Source: Maylandia zebra (lineage: Eukaryota > Chordata > Actinopteri > Cichliformes > Cichlidae). From it: a stretch of 64,000 nucleotides of DNA. The notes beneath the pieces are model-generated. The model was given only the letters and a program-made list of their open reading frames with translations, was not told the DNA's origin and made no database searches. Location: contig NC_135170.1 of the NCBI RefSeq assembly GCF_041146795.1, forward strand, positions 35,007,033 through 35,071,032. The letters are read 5' to 3'. Numbering within the stretch: the first letter of the stretch is position 1; every line of letters begins with the position of its first letter. The position numbers were made by a program, and so were the translations under genes. Shown piece after piece: positions 1 to 24,400 of the stretch.

Positions 1-709
1 TTTCTGATTGAAGGGCAAAAAATGAGGACAGCCGTCTCTAACCCTGTTCCATTCTGTTGCCGAACTCCATTCAAAAAATGGAAGATTGAGTGGTTTTCCT
101 GTCGTAGCACTTAAATGGAAACGCGGGGATATTTTTCATTAATAAGGACTTCTTTGTCCCCTCGGCGGGTAGTTCGTACTTGGTTACTGTTACTCTTGTG
201 TATATATACACACATACAGTGTGTTGTACACATAGATTAGACCTGTTCCTAAATGAGGAGAAGTATTCCGTGAATGTGTCCCACTGAAAACAGGTCCAGG
301 CTTATTCAATGTCTGGGAAACTGAGCCTTGATGCCATGCTGGGCTTCATGTCAGGAAAGCACCAGTAGAATAGAGGTTAGAGAGAAGAGGCTTTAAAATC
401 TTTTTAAGACACTGGCTGAAACTTTTTTAAAGGCTTTTCCTCAACGCTTTACTTTTACCGCCATCTTTGCTGTTGTAAAATGTTCACATAAATTTTATTT
501 CAGAATTCTTTGATTTCCAAGTTGGACTTTTGTAATATCTGCTGCTGGCAGTGAGTTTTCCAGGGTTAGACGAGTGTCTCCAACCAAGGTGTGGACACCA
601 ATGAGGGACCTGCACGCGCTAATCAGCACGCGTATCTGTGATGAAGGATTTCTCCGTCAGGGCGGTAACTGAAGTTAAAGTTTACCTCTGCTTGTTTTAT
701 TTCTCTCAG
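1..709. other. 5' flank or first intron of PIGQ, no gene seen
   Basis: No coding exon is recognisable. The stretch ends in a pyrimidine-rich tract and CAG acceptor at 701-709, so it is probably first-intron sequence, with the promoter either here or outside the window. A short TATATATACACACA run lies near 200, but nothing marks it as a promoter. Confidence 0.5.
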
Positions 710-10501
<9,792 letters not shown>

Positions 10502-11055
10502 GAGAGAGCCAGAAATGCGATGGAGGAAGAGGAGAGACGAGGGAGCGGGGGAAAGGGAAGAGACTGAATAAATAAAGAGATGGAAACGGACAGGAAAAAG
10601 ACAGACGACCTTCGGGAGATGCTTTTATATTTGATGGGAAGAGCGTCACAGAGAACATCGCCTGAAGCTGCCGACTCATCGCGTCTACAGCTTTCTGCTC
10701 AGCCTGAAGGTGGATGATGAATATTTGAGCTCACACGGATACCAGAAACAGGACAACCAGCAAATAGTCACGTCCTGCTGGTGTTGGTTTAAGAGCTGTG
10801 GGTATAAAAACACTCGAGGAAGCTCTTTCACTCTTTCAGAGTAAAATTCAACTAACCTGATCGTTCCTTTGACTTTACAGATTTACATTTTTATTTGTCA
10901 TTATAAAAGACTTTATGTTTAAGGAAGAACAACAAAACTGGACCAAAACAACTCCTGTACGAGCTGTGATCAGCCATAAAAAGTAACAAACACACGTCTA
11001 ATTCTCTGTTTGGTTTTTGTACAGTCACTTAAAATAAAGTTCCCCCTCCAAACTG
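10502..11055 (+). other. PIGQ 3' untranslated region, provisional
   Basis: Follows the TGA at 10499-10501. The first clear AATAAA is at 11033-11038, predicting cleavage shortly after 11050. A second ATTAAA lies near 11675, so a longer 3' UTR is possible. Confidence 0.5.
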
Positions 11056-14000
11056 TAGAACCACTTTAGCAGCAACTAAACTTGAGGAAACTTAAATTAA
11101 AGGTGTTCTTTCATCAGTCTCACATCACTGTGGAGGACTTTTGGACAGACGTGTGCCACAGCTGCCCTGGTTAATCCACCAGCATGCACCAAGGCTTCAA
11201 TCAAAGTCATGTTTTTAATGAGAAAATCTAAATATTGTTCTCTTGTGTTTATGGCGAGTGGTACATTTGTAAAGCACCTTAAAGGAGCTTTTTAAGAATG
11301 ACCTGATCTTGTTGTTTTGTGTTAACGTGAGTAAAACTGTGGAGCCGTAAACTGTTCGCCTTCAGTGCAGACACACAAACTCGATCAAATGACTCTTTAT
11401 ATTAACCAACTGCACTGAATATGTTAATAGCTGGAATCTTTAATCCTTAAATAATTGTAACCAGAAAAAATGTTTTTTTTATTTTGATGTCTTTTACGTG
11501 TCTGTTTTTAACCTGAGAGCGATTTAGTCTAAATGAAATAATGAATGTTCTTCTTCCACTCACTGACTCTGCACGTCTGTTACAGCCGTGAAGTCTGATT
11601 TTTGTCGTTCATTTTAAATGTAATGTGCCTGTTTTGTTATGTCTGATCAAACCTTTTGACTAAATTCAGCTTTTCATTAAACGTTGGGGAAAATCCAGGA
11701 TTCTGAGCACGTCCTTCCTCCTCTGGTGTTCATGCTGAGTCAGCTGGAACATCACAACATATTTTTATTGTTTTCAAACAATAAACAATGGAAAGTTTAG
11801 AAAAATAAGGTGAAAAATTATTATATCATTACATACAGTGTATATGAGTGGCAACCAAACAGCAGAGAGACTTTATACTAATGAATGTTAACTCAGCTGA
11901 CATCGTTAATGTGGCACGTACTGATGATGTCATCACTGCTGCTGTCTTTGTGCTTAAATACCTCGTGGGGGAAAAAAAGACTGCTGAGGTAAAGAGAGAG
12001 TTTTATTTAAATGTCATTTCCATTACGACACTTATGCTGAAGTTTGACGTGGATACACACATGCTGGTTATTTTCTATCAGGTCCTCGAAATTTCTTCTT
12101 ATTGTATTTTGAACATGTAAAAATAACAACACAAAGAGGGAAAAAAAAGCACAAACAAACAATTAAATAATAATAAAGATGCTAATGATGATAAGCATAA
12201 TAATAATAACATTCAAAAAGAAGTAAGAAGAAGCGTTAGCTTAATTAATCATGTCCCTTTTCACTTTTTCTTCCTGTGTATTCCCCATCATATCATAAAT
12301 ACTAGCTTACAATTTGCATTTGGTTTTAGAACCCCACTAACATGCCGATAGTTATACATATTTACAGATATATACAGACTTATACACACATCCTTGTGCT
12401 TTACAAAAATCATATTTTTCAACCACTTTTTAAGCAGAGTGATTCTGGGACGTTGCTTCGGTGCATCACTCAGCGTGTTTCACAGCTTCAGTTCACACAC
12501 AGAGGCAAAAACCTCTCTGCTGTTGCACAGATACAGGGATGTCTCAAAAGTAGAATATTGGGTTTGTACGACCTCCGTATCCAGTATTATGCATTATCAT
12601 TATGATGTTCATTTTGTAAACTTTGGCCCCATTAGAGTAAACAAGCATGATAAAGCAGGGTATCCTGTAGCATTTATGGGGGGAAACACCCTGTAAATGA
12701 CCGTAAGCTTTTCAGAATAAAAGCACAGCTGTTGAAGACGCATAGAAGACTGTTCAGTCAGTGTTTATTTCCACTGCATGAAAAGTATAAATATGATCCA
12801 TCCCAGATGTAAATACACTTTAATCTCTATTTTATCTTAGATTGCCTCATTCAAGCTGTTGCTGCCAGAACACTTCATTAATTATGCGTGTAGGTGTTCT
12901 TCCTCAGGAGGCTGAGGCGAGAGATGAGTCATGGTGCTATAAAAACAGGCCTGACACACATAATCAAACACACTCTCAGCCCACTACTGTACATCACATT
13001 TCATAATATTATTCCTACCGTGGTTACACAACATGAATTATATTCTGGGAAATGGTCCAAATGTATTTTGCTCCCCTACGACAGTGAAAACTGAAAAATG
13101 ATCAGTAACAGGGCAGATTATGACACTCTCCACAAACATTTCCCTTTCAGTTGTTATTGTTTTAAATACTCTTTGTTTATAGGAAATGTAAAAAACTGCG
13201 TGTTTTATGAACAGTCCAGCATTTCAGGGAGTTTTGTCTGATGAGTCACATGAAAGATTTGATGCAGTTTTTCATGTCTTTTAATCTGAGTTTAGCCTGT
13301 TTTGTCCGAAAATAATCAGAGATTAAACTGAGCCGATTGTCTTTTTTCATACAGACTGCAAGAAGGCAAATGGGATTTCCCCAAATCCCCCCATAAAAAT
13401 GATCTTACACAAACATACGGAGGCCCTAAAGTGCCAATCAAATACCTAATGAATAAAAAAACAGAAAAGGATGTGAATTTTGGTGCATAAACCCAGCAAC
13501 ACATGATGGTGGCAGAATTACAACACATGTTATTAAATGCAGCAAGATGAACATTAACTATAAGTTACTGGATTAATTTTCCTATTTATTTACTTTGGTG
13601 TTTTTCTATTTGACCCCATTCATTTATTTGATTTTCTATTCTAAGTAACAAAACACAATAAATACACAATAAATAATATAATACTTTAAATATCTAGTGG
13701 TAGTGTCTGTTCTTATCAGACACATTTCACTGTGTGTTGTGCTTGTATGACTATGCATGTGAGAAATAAAGAATCTTGAATCTATATAATATTCCACCTT
13801 CCACTTTGTAAAAAAAATCACTTTCTGTTAAAAATATCTTATATATCTTCTCTTTATAGTTTTGCTGAACTGAATAAACAAAGAAATAAGTGGTGGAATG
13901 AAGAGAAAATATTAATACATAAATAAGTAAGTGGTACGGTGTTATTTATGCATTCATATATTTGTTTATATATTGTTTTACTCTTTAACCTAATTTCGTC

Positions 14001-14280
14001 CATATTCATTTTCCTATCGATTTCTTTTTCATACTGCAGTCTGCACGCACTGAAAAGAATACAGAAGTATACCGTTTATGCATGTATTTATTTCTCGTCC
14101 TTCTGCTTGTTTCCTCGGTTATTTTCTGTTTTTCTCACTGACGGGGCGCAGCTTTGATTTGATCCAGTTTATCCCACGTGATGAGAATTTTCTGCCTTTG
14201 TTCTGTTTACACTCACAGAGAAATGAATCATCTTTGTTGTGCACATTCTCTCAGCGCCATCTGCGCGGCGTTGACAGCAC
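11056..14280. other. Intergenic region between PIGQ and RAB40C
   Basis: AT-rich, with only short chance reading frames. Near 13755-13785 a TGCATGTGAGAAATAAAGAA-like block resembles a LINE 3' tail. No exon, RNA gene or intact transposon is recognised. Confidence 0.5.
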
Positions 14281-14284
14281 GCGT

Positions 14285-14420
14285 TGATGGGTATTTCCAT
14301 TGTCCAATGGAAGCCGCGGCTCGTGTCGGCGCGGACCCAATGGGCGGGGCGATGTTGTAGGTGGGCGGGGACAGCAGAGAGCACGGATCTGTCAGCGCTG
14401 AACTCGGTCAGTCGTCTCTG
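14285..14420 (+). promoter_or_regulatory. rab40c: Probable CpG-rich RAB40C promoter
   Basis: Locally GC- and CpG-rich against AT-rich flanks. It contains two GC boxes (GGGCGG near 14342 and 14363) and two CCAAT-like blocks (TCCAATGG near 14303 and CCCAATGG near 14335). It lies about 1 kb before the first coding exon and is the only island-like sequence upstream. Transcription should start at or just after it; the noncoding first-exon donor could not be fixed. Confidence 0.55.
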
Positions 14421-15406
14421 TATCCGTGAGCAGCACTGAGGGGCTTTATGTGTGGTTATGACTGAGGATAATGGAGAAAAATGGAAACAGCACGGACTGA
14501 GATCACTCACAGAGATTTGGACTGGACGTAGATGCTCCGCGGCCTTTTGATTCCGCCACAGATGTGGGAATTTTCTGGATTACAGTGAAGTTACTGGAAT
14601 CTTTGTCATCTCGGTCTGAAGAAAGCCATCCAGGCGGCCTGAAATCACTCGGACTCCAGCTGAAGCCCAGCCGCGGTTAGCTGCCTGTTACAAAGCAACA
14701 TCGTTGTTTTATTCTGTAGAAAGTTATTCAATAAGCTAAACCTGTGCATGGCTAAAATTAGCGCTTTGGTGTCGTTATATGATTACTGTTTTAGCAGTCT
14801 GGGATAGCAGCAGCAGGGATAATAGCTAAGCTAGCTAGCGGGGCTGGGGCTAGCCTGTTGTTAGCCGGAAAGCTGCGCTGAAATGACAACAAAAAGACAC
14901 CCTCCAGGTTTGAGAGTTTGATGTGTCACAAAAAAGATCTGCTTTAAAAATAAGCAACAGCTGCTAGACTTAGTTTAAAGTAAGAGCAGACAGTAATCAT
15001 ATTTTCTTGCAACTACAACAATCATTCCACAGCTCCAGTTACACTTTAAATATGTGCTTTAATCTTTAATCTCGCAAAGAAAAGTCTTTTGTTCTTTTTT
15101 TAACATAATTTTAAGTTGTCAGTGCCAGTTTTTCTTCCCTCCCAAAACTATTATTGCTCTTATCTTTAAACAATGTTTTACTTTCCACAACCACATTTTT
15201 GGCAGCCAAACAGGACATTCCTCTGAGACTGTGACCCCCTTTTTCCTATTTTTTTTCTTTGCCTGAAATTAAACTACCTACAGTTTTGAAGACTGTTAGC
15301 AGGCAAAACAAAGACTCCCAGACCCGCATGCGGGACATTCATGGCATAACAGACTGTGTATCAGGGAATAGCAACGCGTAAGGGTGCTGTTTGGTTTCCC
15401 CTTCAG

Positions 15407-18400
15407 CTTCTTGGAGACTACTCCCTCGACCTCCATGTGAGACAGGATGGGCAGCCAGGGCAGCCCAGTGAAAAGCTACGACTACCTGCTGAAGTTCCTC
15501 CTGGTAGGAGACAGCGACGTGGGCAAAGGCGAGATCCTGGACAGCCTGCAGGATGGATCTGCAGAGTCCCCTTACGCTTACAGTAGTGGTGAGTCACTCC
15601 CACCTCAGCTGATCGGGCTCCTGCTGGCTCATCACTGAAGTCCTGAACATACAAGCTGCGCACGCCACCACCGCTGCTGCTGTGGAGAGCGTACAATGAC
15701 ACATTCACATACACTGAACTTCACAACACAGCAGTGAGTCAGGCGGTCATGGATGTGTGTGCGCATTGTTGTTGCACATAGTGGATAAACAATGCTTTCT
15801 CTGATGTCAGTGTAAAAACAGGTTATTATTCAGTGAGCGTAGTTCCTCTTCTTATTCCTAAACACCTTCAGCGGCGGCCAACTGTGGGGGAAAAAACAGA
15901 GCCGGCCGTGTTTTAGTTTAACAACATCAGCTGTTTTTGAGCTGCTATGGAGGTCAGAAGGTCTCACCTTCAGTGTAGGAGTTCAGTGAGGTGTAACTGA
16001 AATAAATGTCTTTCTAATAGATCTCTGATCAACTAACTGCAGCTCCAGAAGTGTGAAACAGACTAAACATGAAAACATTTTTATGACTCATTCATCACCA
16101 ACAGCATACATGCAAATTCCCGACACAGTGGGAAGCATTTTCAGCTGGAACTTTGCTGCACAGCTTCATCTGATGGCATTAAGAAAATATAACTGAACAG
16201 GTTTCATGTATAAAATGTATTCCTAACTCTCTGTTGCACTTAGAGCATACTGTCAGACGAGTCAGTGGAAACCAGGAGTCTTTAAACAGAAACTCACAGA
16301 ACGTAACCTGGGATGAAGCTAAGGTCATGACAGTGGCGCCTGTTATACTCACCTTTTTCATCCTTGTCACTGCCACAAGGCGCACTTTGGTGTCATTTTG
16401 GCCACTCGTGCACCTTTTATGTTTTGTACCCTTCGACACATGCTTCGTGTGGTGAAGACAGGCATGTTTACAAGTGTGGGTTTTTTTTGCCGTGACTTTA
16501 ATCATATTTAATAACAGAAGCACGGATCATACAGAGGTGGATGTTGCAACAGACGAGACTTTTTTGGGGGGGAAACTGTGATTTCTTTGCTCCTGGTTTC
16601 GACTTCTTCTACGTATAGCAGCAGTGATGTCAAGGTTTTGTCTGAGTGGCAATGATCAAGAGAATAATGCAGCTAGAGCAGGGCGATATGGCCAAAAATA
16701 TTTATCACGATATATATTTGAAAATTTGTGATAACGATATAACTGCAGGGCAACCTGCATGTGACGAATAAAGCTTTGATTGATTGATTGATAACTGACG
16801 ATATAATTGATGCGAGACAAAATACAACTTCACAACTTTACTAGTGCAAAAAAACCATCCATTTATTTTCACTTAAACAAGCTGCTGTTTTTTATGTGCA
16901 TTAAAGTTATATAAACATTTAACAGTGCAAATGCAAATTCCTTGATGAAAGTTTAACCAAAAGGCATCTCCAGTAGAAATGTGCTGACATATCCTGAGTT
17001 AACCATGTATAATATCCACTGAAGTTAAAAAGAGGAGCTTTGCAACATTAAACTGCAGTGTGCCAAATAAAAAAGTCAAATACGTATTTTTCGGACCATA
17101 AGGTGCACGGGAATATAATGCACATTAAGCAAAACAAAGCAGTCAGATAAATCAAACTTTATTCAGCTCATTCTTCTTGCTTCCTCCACTTCTGTACCAT
17201 TGATTCATTAATGTTGAATTCTATCACAGCGGCTCTATTCCCATGTTGTTGCAGTATATTAATAACTAACCTCGTATTGTGGATGGATTATCTCAGTTGT
17301 TCTGACTGAAGTTTGGTCCGTTTACAGCATCCTGCCATGCGATTGCATTTGTCTCTAACCATCAGGAACCTTCACGTTAACTTTTATCGAGGGGAAAAAA
17401 GTTTCACTGTTTATGTTATGCTAACATAGCTGTGTAGCTAGCGATCACGTAGCACATCATTATATAGCAGCTAGCCCAACTTCAGTAACCCTACAAATGT
17501 CACTGCTGTTTAGTTTTCTGTCTTCATTTATGTTGGAAGTGATAACAGAGCTGTATGTTTATTTTTTTCAGAAATCTCTCAGTCAGAACATGCTATATCA
17601 TGCTTAGGTAACTAGCGAAACTAGCGAGCTAACTTCCGCTAACGTCTAACTCCGTTAGAAGTATAGCGGGAAGGAGCGCTCAGCCGTCGGGTCTCCAGCT
17701 GTCCGTCTGTAATCAAGGTATTATACTTTTTGTGGACATGGTCAGCTGAGGGCTGAGCAGTCATTCCTGTTATCCTTCTTTGAAGAGTGCCACCTGGGGC
17801 GTATACATAGTTGGTGCACTGATCCAATTTATTCTGTTTCCGATACAATGCCAGCGGCTTTGCTTCAGTATCTGCAGACACCAATTCAATACCAGGGTAC
17901 ATTCAATAAGCTGGTATTTCAGTCAGAAGAAGAAGAAAATGGGAGTCACGTTTTTGTCATTAGAGTCAACTTGATGTTTATTAATGAAATAAATGATAAC
18001 AAGTAAAGTGAAAAATGCACTCATCTCAGTGTGAGAGTATCCCTGTTGTTATTTTTGGCCTCATTAGTTTCACGGCTCTCAGTCTCACTGCGAGTGCACC
18101 TCCTCGCACACAGAGTGGAGCAGATGGAGACTGGAGGAGTAAACTAGTATGAATCCAGCTGACGACAGCCTGTTCTGTTAATATAGGTGCTATAAAAGCT
18201 TTAAACCACCTTTAAAAACAGACAAAGTGACAAACTTTTACATTTAAAAAATCACGACCATCAAAATGCTTTAAAGCTTCAGATGGAAACGAGCATTAAT
18301 TATGACTAATTACCCGGTGAGAGTGCGTCTCCAGCACTGTGTCAGTCTGTTAGTCCAGCTTCAACTTTTCATTTACCTTCCAGTTCTTTGTTCCTCGCGC

Positions 18401-21400
18401 TAAACCCGCCGTCACTTTAGAAGATAAGGAGGAAGAGAATGAGCCGGCCTGCAAGCAGCAGCAGTGATGCTGTCAAGTGAACCAGTCCATCATAATAATA
18501 ACACAATGGAGGGCTGAGCTTGGTCGAGTCCTTGGGGGATATTTCATTGTTGTGCACTGAAATAAGAAAGGTTTAAGAGCCTCATTTGTCTAACTGATGC
18601 GCTGAGATGTCTTTTCAGCTTTTTTTAATTGTCTTCTCTGCTAAAGCCTGCTGTTATCAGCCATGAAGCATATCTCAGATCAGGGGAAATTATTTGAAAT
18701 CCTCTTAGAAATTATTAATGCACAGCAGCTGTGCCGCTAACTAGAACTAACGTCAGCCATGTTTTGCTTCTCTTTATTGCCTCAAAGTGAAATCATTTTA
18801 AAATGTCGTTAATTACCCGACACGGCTCGAGCTTGCAAAGCAGCCTCTCTGAGACCGTGTTCCAGCAGTCTGATCATCAGGTTAACTCGTCTAGCTGCTT
18901 TTGAGGCTCCTAAACGCTGGAACAGCCTCCTCCTTCTGGCTGGTCGGCTTAAACGCAGTTCTTCCAGCATCACTGGGATATAGTTCAAAGAAATTAGACT
19001 AATGACATCCAGCAAGGATGGAAGTCATTTTGATGAATAAAAAGATTTACTTCATTTATCCCCAGATGTTTGGAAATTCCCAGATCTGGTTTTAATGTGC
19101 TCGTCACTGTTGTGACCTTCTGTCTTCTGCTTTGTTTGAACTAGAATAAGTTTAAAAAAAAGGTTAAACCCTAATTCCTTATTATTCCTTGTTATCATTC
19201 AGTTCATAAGGATTGTTTGTAGAGACCCTCAGCATGAACACATGCATAGATTTGTGAACTCCAGTTATCCTCACCAGAGAAGAAGGTTGCGGTATGGATG
19301 AAACGGTGGGTTTGTGAACTGTTCGATCTATAATCGGTTTGATAATGAAAACAGTCGCCGTCTTCTCGTGCATCGCAGACATGTCTTTGTATCTTCTGTG
19401 CCGTTGATGGACGTCTGATTTGGGATCGATAAAGCACACAAACTCTAATGACAGAGCAGGAAATGTGACAGACCGGTCTATCCAGCTGGCACCCCCAAAC
19501 CCGACAGCCAGCTAATCACAGCCTGAGGACAGCGTTATCCAATCAAAATCTGTCCTGATTTTCCCTTCTGAAATATTCAGGGTCCTCGCAGGCACTCTAG
19601 CCTGCCTTTGCCAGAGGAATGGAAATCAATAGCAGCGCTTCCGTCGGCACAAACATCCCCATCGAAGCTGCGATCCACTCTGCACTCCATATTTAATGAA
19701 GCTCTTTGAATTCTTTTGATCTTCCTCTCATCAAATGGGGCTGCTTCCTCTTTTACAGACTGTTTAGGAGCTGGCCTGACAGCAGGGCAGCAACAAACAT
19801 TTCATCTGTCATCTGATCAGCTAGCAACAGTCCTGAGTGGATTTTTTTTTGTTGTTTTTTAATGCAAAAACTGCTTCCTTCTCTAAGAAGTTGGTCCAAA
19901 ACCTCAAAGCTGTTTCCTCTCTGATGGTAGAAACAGTTATGATATATACCAGGGTAGGCGTCTGTTCTTCAGTCCGTGGTCCTCCGTGTTAATTAGTTCC
20001 CAGTCCTGCAATAGGACGGGCATCGACTGCAGCTGGCGAGGGCAGTTCTGATCTGTAAGATGGAGAGAATCTCCAACTAGCAGGTGGAGAACTGGTTTAT
20101 GTGCTGCTACACCGAGCTCACACTGAGCCAGCAGAGCAGACTCCACCAGCTTCAGTCCACAGTGGGACTTGGAGTTTGTCTGATTTATTTATTCTATGCT
20201 CACTGTTGTTGTTTCTGGGAAACGTCTGTTTTTCAAACTGGCTGGAAGTGAAGGGATCAAGTGGAGGAGAGGACCCCCGTCACAGCCAGGGTTTTATCAC
20301 CTGCAGCTGTTGCAGTGAAACATTTAATCTGGCTTAGAGAGGCTGAAGTGTACCCATCTCCAAACACACACACGAACTGAGGGAGGGTCTCCGTGATGCT
20401 GCTGAGTGGCAACAGGCAGCTTCGTCCTGTGGCACGATTCCTGAGATGCTGGGAGATGCAGTATTTATGATCACTCTCTGATGGTGTAAAACGGAAGAAG
20501 GTTCAGGTGAAAGCAGCTGATGAACTGCGCAGCTGGTCCATCAGTGTTTTCCTGCAGTATGGTCAGGGCTGGTAATGTGATATGTCTGCAGGTTTTATAA
20601 ATGACAGATGGAAGTGCGCATTAAACTGAAATATGATGCATCAAGCTGCATTTTCATTGTGTTGGACTTGTGAATGAGACAGGAGCAGTCTGCAGCATGT
20701 CGGCTTGTGTTTAGTTTCTGGTGGAAAGAGTTTAACTGCGCAGCGCTTTTAGATGAGGCGCTCTCATTTGCGACCATGTCAAAGCCTCTTCGACGCGGTC
20801 TGAGCAAAAGCTGAAAGCCTGAAGCTTCACACGTCTCTCCCACAAAGTGAGTCCGTTCCCAGAATAGAAGCAGTTTTCAGCTGAGACATTAGAGAAGCTA
20901 TTGATTATCTGGGATGTCCTAAGTGCACCCTGGATATGAGGGGGAAGGAAGCGCTCGCTACGAAGCCCTGCACTCGCTCCGATTCAATTAGGCCAGCCTG
21001 AGCTCAGCACTTTAGCCCGGCAGCAGCTTGATGTTGCCGGGAAAATTGGAAGATCTTAGTAATGTGGTCCTGCTAACCGCCAGAGGCTGACACAGTAACA
21101 TTTGATAGAGCTATTGTCTCTTTCATTAGTGTTAATAATGGCTGTGGATTGAAGATTCGCTGAGCTTTGCCTTAAAGGGCAGCGAGGAAAAGTGAAACTG
21201 TGGGAATGTAACGCAGGACTTGTCTGTGTGAATACTTTTACATGTTTCTGTGGTACAGTGAAGAACATTCATGAGAATTTCATGAGTTTCAAAGAGTTTT
21301 ACTGAGAAACAAAGAGTCCTTATTTACAGTGTTCGCCCTTCTTATCAGAGCTCCAGGCTGACCCGTTTGTGTGCTTCTGCTCTTTAAAGGCTGAACATAC

Positions 21401-24400
21401 CAAACACAAATAACTTCTTCCAGGAGAGGTTTGGTGGCGGTGTCTGAAGTGAGAACTTTCATTATCAAATAACCTTATAGATCCACAGTCAGGAAACATC
21501 CCTGATCATAATCCAGTCTGTGGTCAGCCTTTAGGATTATTTTAAACTGTGAATCATGCAAAGCTAATTAGACTCCAGGATAAAAACACAAAAACCATTT
21601 AGTGACACGAGAACCTGTTGAGCGAAAAGATAAACATCTTATCAGAGGTGAGAATCGGAGTATTCAGTGGCTCACCTGTGAGGCCTCAGGTGGAAGCAGG
21701 CTCAGTGCAAACCTCAGGAACATGTCCAGACGTGGCGCGGTGGGGTGGCAGGTGTAGCGGTCTGACAGGTTTGTCAGAGCAGAGCTGAACAACAAGGACA
21801 GAACAGAACGAGCTGTTAGCTGTGTGTGGCGCCGCGCCACAGTCCGCCTCCATCACAATGGCTAAACGGTAAACGTGGTGTGTAAAGGCTCGTTACAGGT
21901 CACACGCAAAAGTTTGTCACGGCATTTTGTGATGGACGGATGAAGGTGTAATGGCTAAAACGTAAACTCAGCTGAAGGATCAGGTGAAGCTTTCAGTCCC
22001 AACGTTATGGCAGCACAGCAAAGCGTTAAACTGCCACCTGATTATTTAGGAGTTGATATTTTCTGTTATGCAACTGAAGCCATATGAAATACACTGTTTA
22101 GATATAGAATCAGAGCCATGAAAGAGCGGCGTTGTGTTTGTTATCATTCCTAAACACGTGGTTGGGACATTTTTAAAGAACGTCACGGTCGTCTGCGTCG
22201 TGTTTCAAGTGTTCATGGTGATGATGAGTCACTTCCTCCAGCCTCTCTCTGACTGAGTATTGTACTTGATTGATTTTTATCGTTTTCTGTGCTTCTATCT
22301 CCCTAATGTCCATCTCTCGCTCTCCTCTTGTCCAGGTATCGACTACAAAACCACCACTATTCTCCTGGACGGCAGGAGAGTGAAGCTGGAGCTGTGGTAA
22401 GGACACGGTTTTATTTTTGTATTTTTTCTTGCATCCACTCTAAAATCCTGCAGTATGTGTCTGTGGCCTGAAGCCAGAGTTTGGTCACATTAAAGCAGAA
22501 ATGGAGCATGCCTTTGGTTTAGTGAGGAATGGGAAAAGTTTTTATTGATAGCAGTTTTTTTTTTCTTTCTGTTTTCTGTGTTTGGAAAAACAGTTTTATT
22601 GTCTCTAAGTCTGAACACAGAGTTGGAGGGAATGAAGAGAAGAAGTGAGGCATGTGACTCAGTTACTGTTTATGTAGCTCGTTTAAAAGCAACAGGAGAT
22701 GAGCCGAAGTGAGGGGAGCAAAGGCAGATTAACATTTAAGGGAATGTTTTTAAATTTGTAAAAATGAACAAATAGAAGAAGATTATATTAAACAGATTAA
22801 GTTTAAACTGGAGTAAAAACAGACTTTAACGATGGGTCTGAAAGTAAAGACTCTAAACTTACAACAGCAGGGACGAGGCCAAACATCACCTGTACAAACT
22901 GTGAGTCACCTGTGGCGCTCCACACCATGCAAAGCATCACACGCTGTGTGGCTAGCATCATCACGCCTGTACAGAGAGTGGGTCAGTAATAAGTGGACTG
23001 GATTACAGCCTCTGTGTCAAAGTACTGCAGAACCGTCTTCCACCTCGCTTTGTTTACAACAGCACAGAAACTAGCAGACCACAGAGAACGGGCGCTAACG
23101 TGAAGCTGCACAATCAAACCAAAGCCAATGAATAGCTAGCAGCCTCCAGGAGAGAGGCAGTTCAGGAGGAAACCAGCTCGCATCAACTCCCATACAGGTG
23201 AAGTCATTTCCTTAGGAGGAAGTAAACAGCACCTCCACCTGCCAGTAGATGGTCCAGTAGATGTTTCTGAAGATAAAGAGGAATCTCACTGCAATGAAGA
23301 CAGCTTTACTGGCACTACAGTCAGATCTGTTTCCCACGCTGAGTTTTTTCTTATCATCTTCCGTGTCTCAGCCCTTCTGTCACGTGCCCGTACTTTCAGC
23401 TCACAGCTTTCATAACTGCCATGATTTTAAAGCTGCGAGGTGCACGTGCACGGTCTCTTTGCACGCTGTCATGCCGGTGACGTAATCCTGTATCTGTGGA
23501 GTCGCAGCAGATTCACGTATTTGTCTGCAGTGCTAGGCGAGGCCTGTTTGGTGGAAGTAGGGCAAGGAATTCGACTCCTGAGGGGGGAACCGACGCCTCG
23601 TCTTCTGTGTGAAGAAAGAAGTTTGAAGGCAGCTGCGTGATGCAGGATCTTTATTTTGCTGCCTCAGTCTCGCCTCCTCTCCTCGCTGTTTTACAGTGTC
23701 AATATCCCGCTCTTCCTCTTCCTCTTTTTTTTTTCCTTCATCCTCAGCGTCCTTTTTTTTCCTGTGTGGTGACTCGGGCTCCTCTGAGTCTCTGGGTTGG
23801 AAAACAGCAGATGCTGAAAACTTCTGGGATTATTATTACCATCAAATCCACGATAAGACCAAAAGCACAACATGAAATTGTTTCACCTAACAAGAATCAC
23901 TTTGTTATTCTGAGGCTCCATGTTGTCCATTGTTTACATGTCCCCTCATTAGTTTACTGTGACTCAAGCCCACATACGCCGTCCTGGTGCCACGAATGCT
24001 CACCGGAGCACCAGACGTGGATTAATCTGCTGCTGAAAATAGTCCCCAACAAGCACAGGGACTATTTTCCTTGGGAAAACCATCAGCATGCAGCTGTTTT
24101 ATGAACATTTGGGATTTTTTTAGAAGCACTTCAGTAAGGATGCAGTTCGTGAAGTTGGAGGTGTGCAGGCGTAAAGAAGCCAGAAAATGTTTGTTTTCTG
24201 GTACGCTGCACAACAGATGATCCTCTCAGACGGCAGCGTGTAGATGGACTGATGCTGCTTGGAAAAGCAGAGCAGCTGTTTTTTAAACCTGAAAAAAGAG
24301 ATTTTATTCTCATTCCGTGTGTCAATCCGGTTTGCATAAATCTGAGAATCATGAGTTCTCTGGTGTGTACAGCTCTGTGTGAGACTCACGTCTGACCTGC

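Noticed and set aside
11848-12120. 90-codon open frame starting MATKQQRDF
   Set aside because: No recognisable family, in AT-rich intergenic DNA with no promoter or splice context.
12394-12696. Possible antigen-receptor V-segment end (reverse strand reads like YLCNS with a GGTTTTTGC nonamer-like block)
   Set aside because: No proper heptamer, no upstream V framework, no J segment; judged coincidental.
18809-19015. Reverse-strand Arg/Leu-rich frame possibly LINE-derived
   Set aside because: No motif that I could tie to a LINE or to any gene.
23637-24104. 155-codon open frame in RAB40C intron 2
   Set aside because: Low-complexity, inside an intron on the same strand, no conserved motif.
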